From the IMG/VR virus record IMGVR_UViG_3300025818_000031, positions 1 to 44,632 of that record: DNA of 44,632 nucleotides. The stretch is one strand, 5' to 3'. This DNA comes from a virus. The translations under genes and the position numbers were made by a program. Within the stretch, counting starts at the first letter, position 1. Each line of letters starts with the position of its first letter. The notes beneath the pieces were generated by a model. That model did no database searches. It was given only the letters and a program-made list of their open reading frames with translations, and was not told where the DNA came from. Below, one piece after another: positions 43,241 to 44,632 of this stretch.

Positions 43241-43963
43241 ATGACTGCCTGGACACTTGTTGCCGTTGGCGCAGCTTCTACAGCAAACGGCGGAAACCTT
43301 GCCATCACACTTCCGGCAGGTGGTCAGAAGGGGGATTTATATGTAGCTGTTATTGCGTACAGGAGTAACGTTGGTTTTACAGCACCAGCCGATTGGGCAA
43401 TCCACGAAACTCAAAACACAGGCAATACCAGTACAACAGCTAGCACGTCAATTGGATCTGGTTTAATTGCATCAATTGTTCGCGGCGATGCAGCACCGGC
43501 TAACACATTTACAAGAACAGGTGGTGATATTGGGCTTGGCCGTATCTTGATTTACAGGGCAAGCAACGGCACACCCAGATTTATGGCGTCTTCTTCCAGT
43601 ACTGCAGCAGCAAACGCAACAGCTCTTTCAACTGCAGCTATCAACGTAACAAGTAAAGACACGTTGATCGTTGCCGGATTCTGCGGTGCAGATAACACTA
43701 CAGTTTCTGCATTTGACGCCACGGATCCAAGTGTAGCAAGTGGCGCAACAAACACAACAACACAACCAACTGCGAATACCTGGTACGAACGTGCCGATTC
43801 AAATACCAACCTTGGTGCTGACACAACGCTTGGCATCGCTGATGGCGTCAAAGCAACCACTGGATCTACAGGCAGCATTCTTTGTACAGCTTCTGTATCT
43901 TCGCGTCATGTCATGGTTGCAGCTGCTTTCTACGTGCCAAAACGCTATATTGCGGTGACATGA
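43241..43963 (+). CDS. putative tail-associated beta-rich protein (240 aa)
   Basis: Ala/Thr/Ser-rich strand protein (MTAWTLVAVGAASTANGGNLA, QKGDLYVAVIAYRSNVGFTAP, TLIVAGFCGADNTTVSAFDAT, HVMVAAAFYVP). The pattern resembles small virion surface domains found in phage and environmental fibre-associated proteins. It lies 3 nt after the fibre gene, so it is probably a partner or accessory of the fibre. Not assigned to a family. Confidence 0.6.
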   Translation: MTAWTLVAVGAASTANGGNLAITLPAGGQKGDLYVAVIAYRSNVGFTAPADWAIHETQNTGNTSTTASTSIGSGLIASIVRGDAAPANTFTRTGGDIGLGRILIYRASNGTPRFMASSSSTAAANATALSTAAINVTSKDTLIVAGFCGADNTTVSAFDATDPSVASGATNTTTQPTANTWYERADSNTNLGADTTLGIADGVKATTGSTGSILCTASVSSRHVMVAAAFYVPKRYIAVT

Positions 43964-43972
43964 TCACCGTAG

Positions 43973-44632
43973 ATGGCAAAACCTCGTCTTCATTTGATTG
44001 GTATTTTCCATACCAAATCACAACTTAAATATTCGCACTGTGCTTTTACTGGCAAAGCATTGCGCTTTCCGCGCATGATGCAAGCACAGGGCTACGAAGT
44101 AATTGAATATTCCAATGGCACCAGCGAGGCAGGGGCATCGGTACATATACCAATTATCTCCGATACAGAATTTGACGACCTCTACAACAAGCGAAAAGCA
44201 ACCGATTTCTATGGTGATGATGCCACCATCGGTAGCGATGGCCATCGTCTCTTTGAGGACCGTCTGATCGTCCACCTGAAGGGCAACTTAGAACCAGAGG
44301 ACATCATCTGTCATCCCTTTGGCCACGCTCATCAAGTATTGATGGATCACTTCCCAGATCATCAGCACGTTGAAACAGGGATTGGTTATCCAACCTTGAT
44401 GCCGAAAAGCTACAGGATATTCGAGTCATACGCCTGGATGCACTACCACCAGGGCAAAGAAAACCGCAGTGGACGTAACTACGAGTGGGTGATTCCTAAT
44501 TACTTCGACATCACGGAGTGGAAACCTAAATACAAAGCAGGTGATTACCTGGCATTCCTTGGGCGTATCTGCAGCCAAAAGGGAATGGACACAATCAAAG
44601 CACTTGCAGACCACAGCCCCTGGCCAATCGTG
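43973..44632 (+). CDS. glycosyltransferase, GT4-like, 3' end cut by window edge
   Basis: The first 220 residues are visible, without a stop. The N-terminal part reads KPRLHLIGIFHTKSQLKYSHCAFTGKALRFPRMM, then EVIEYSNGTSEAGA, a Rossmann-like pattern. After a linker the sequence YLAFLGRICSQKGMDTIKALAD is the start of a GT-B C-terminal domain as in GT4 enzymes. Phage-borne enzymes of this type may modify DNA, virion proteins or host surface sugars. Its place right after the fibre genes leaves virion modification or surface alteration open. The donor-binding site lies beyond the window. Confidence 0.75.
   Translation, partial: MAKPRLHLIGIFHTKSQLKYSHCAFTGKALRFPRMMQAQGYEVIEYSNGTSEAGASVHIPIISDTEFDDLYNKRKATDFYGDDATIGSDGHRLFEDRLIVHLKGNLEPEDIICHPFGHAHQVLMDHFPDHQHVETGIGYPTLMPKSYRIFESYAWMHYHQGKENRSGRNYEWVIPNYFDITEWKPKYKAGDYLAFLGRICSQKGMDTIKALADHSPWPIV

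Overview
The window is one continuous piece of a tailed double-stranded DNA phage genome. The best guess for the host is a cyanobacterium, probably a freshwater picocyanobacterium. Direct evidence for a phage is a terminase large subunit, a portal, a capsid gene interrupted by a group I intron, a collagen-like fibre, two peptidoglycan-hydrolase-type proteins and a phage-type family A DNA polymerase. The cyanobacterial host is an inference. It rests on small gene families (three genes with a TPP..LV..WM start, and a 'FAIGDRVAERP' protein) that I associate with cyanobacteria and their phages. I see no integrase, repressor, CRISPR array, insertion sequence or phage RNA polymerase. The order and polarity of genes suggest a lytic phage.

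Layout. From 1 to about 15.5 kb, everything is read leftward (minus strand). This is the nucleic-acid and early/middle half: the DNA polymerase (cut by the left edge), a GP88-family protein, ThyX with an overlapping HNH endonuclease, a zinc-ribbon/HTH protein, tRNA-Leu(UAA), a PcfJ-like protein, and about 25 very small proteins in tightly overlapping groups. From 15.5 to 16.15 kb is the junction, with a strong terminator, one small leftward gene and the presumed divergent promoters. From 16.16 kb to the right edge everything is read rightward except one antisense homing endonuclease. This half runs: a long virion-like protein, a dozen small Gly/Ala-rich virion-like proteins, small- and large-terminase candidates, a membrane/coiled-coil protein, an AbrB-like protein, portal, assembly protein, major capsid protein (split by the intron), a second abundant virion protein, an HhH protein, an M23 peptidase-like protein, adaptor-like proteins, a GH104 muramidase, tail proteins, the collagen-like fibre and a glycosyltransferase (cut by the right edge).

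Two expression styles are visible. Leftward genes mostly lack a Shine-Dalgarno site. Their start codons are preceded by an A/C-rich leader ('CTCAACACC-ATG' type). In many cases a small hairpin ends about 21-24 nt upstream of the start. Five of these hairpins share exactly the same geometry (5-bp stem, 11-nt loop). A four-copy element between 13.36 and 14.50 kb can fold in two mutually exclusive ways. Rightward genes instead have a recurring A/T motif (close to GTTAAAATA) 24-38 nt upstream of starts, which looks like a late-promoter -10 element, and several have good Shine-Dalgarno sites.

The points most worth following up are these: the repeated leftward 5'-UTR hairpin cassettes and their switch-like version; the group I intron in the capsid gene with its endonuclease on the opposite strand; a 542-nt overlap of portal and assembly genes; an M23 peptidase whose motifs are in circularly permuted order; and a tail protein whose SWIM zinc motif is split by about 144 residues.
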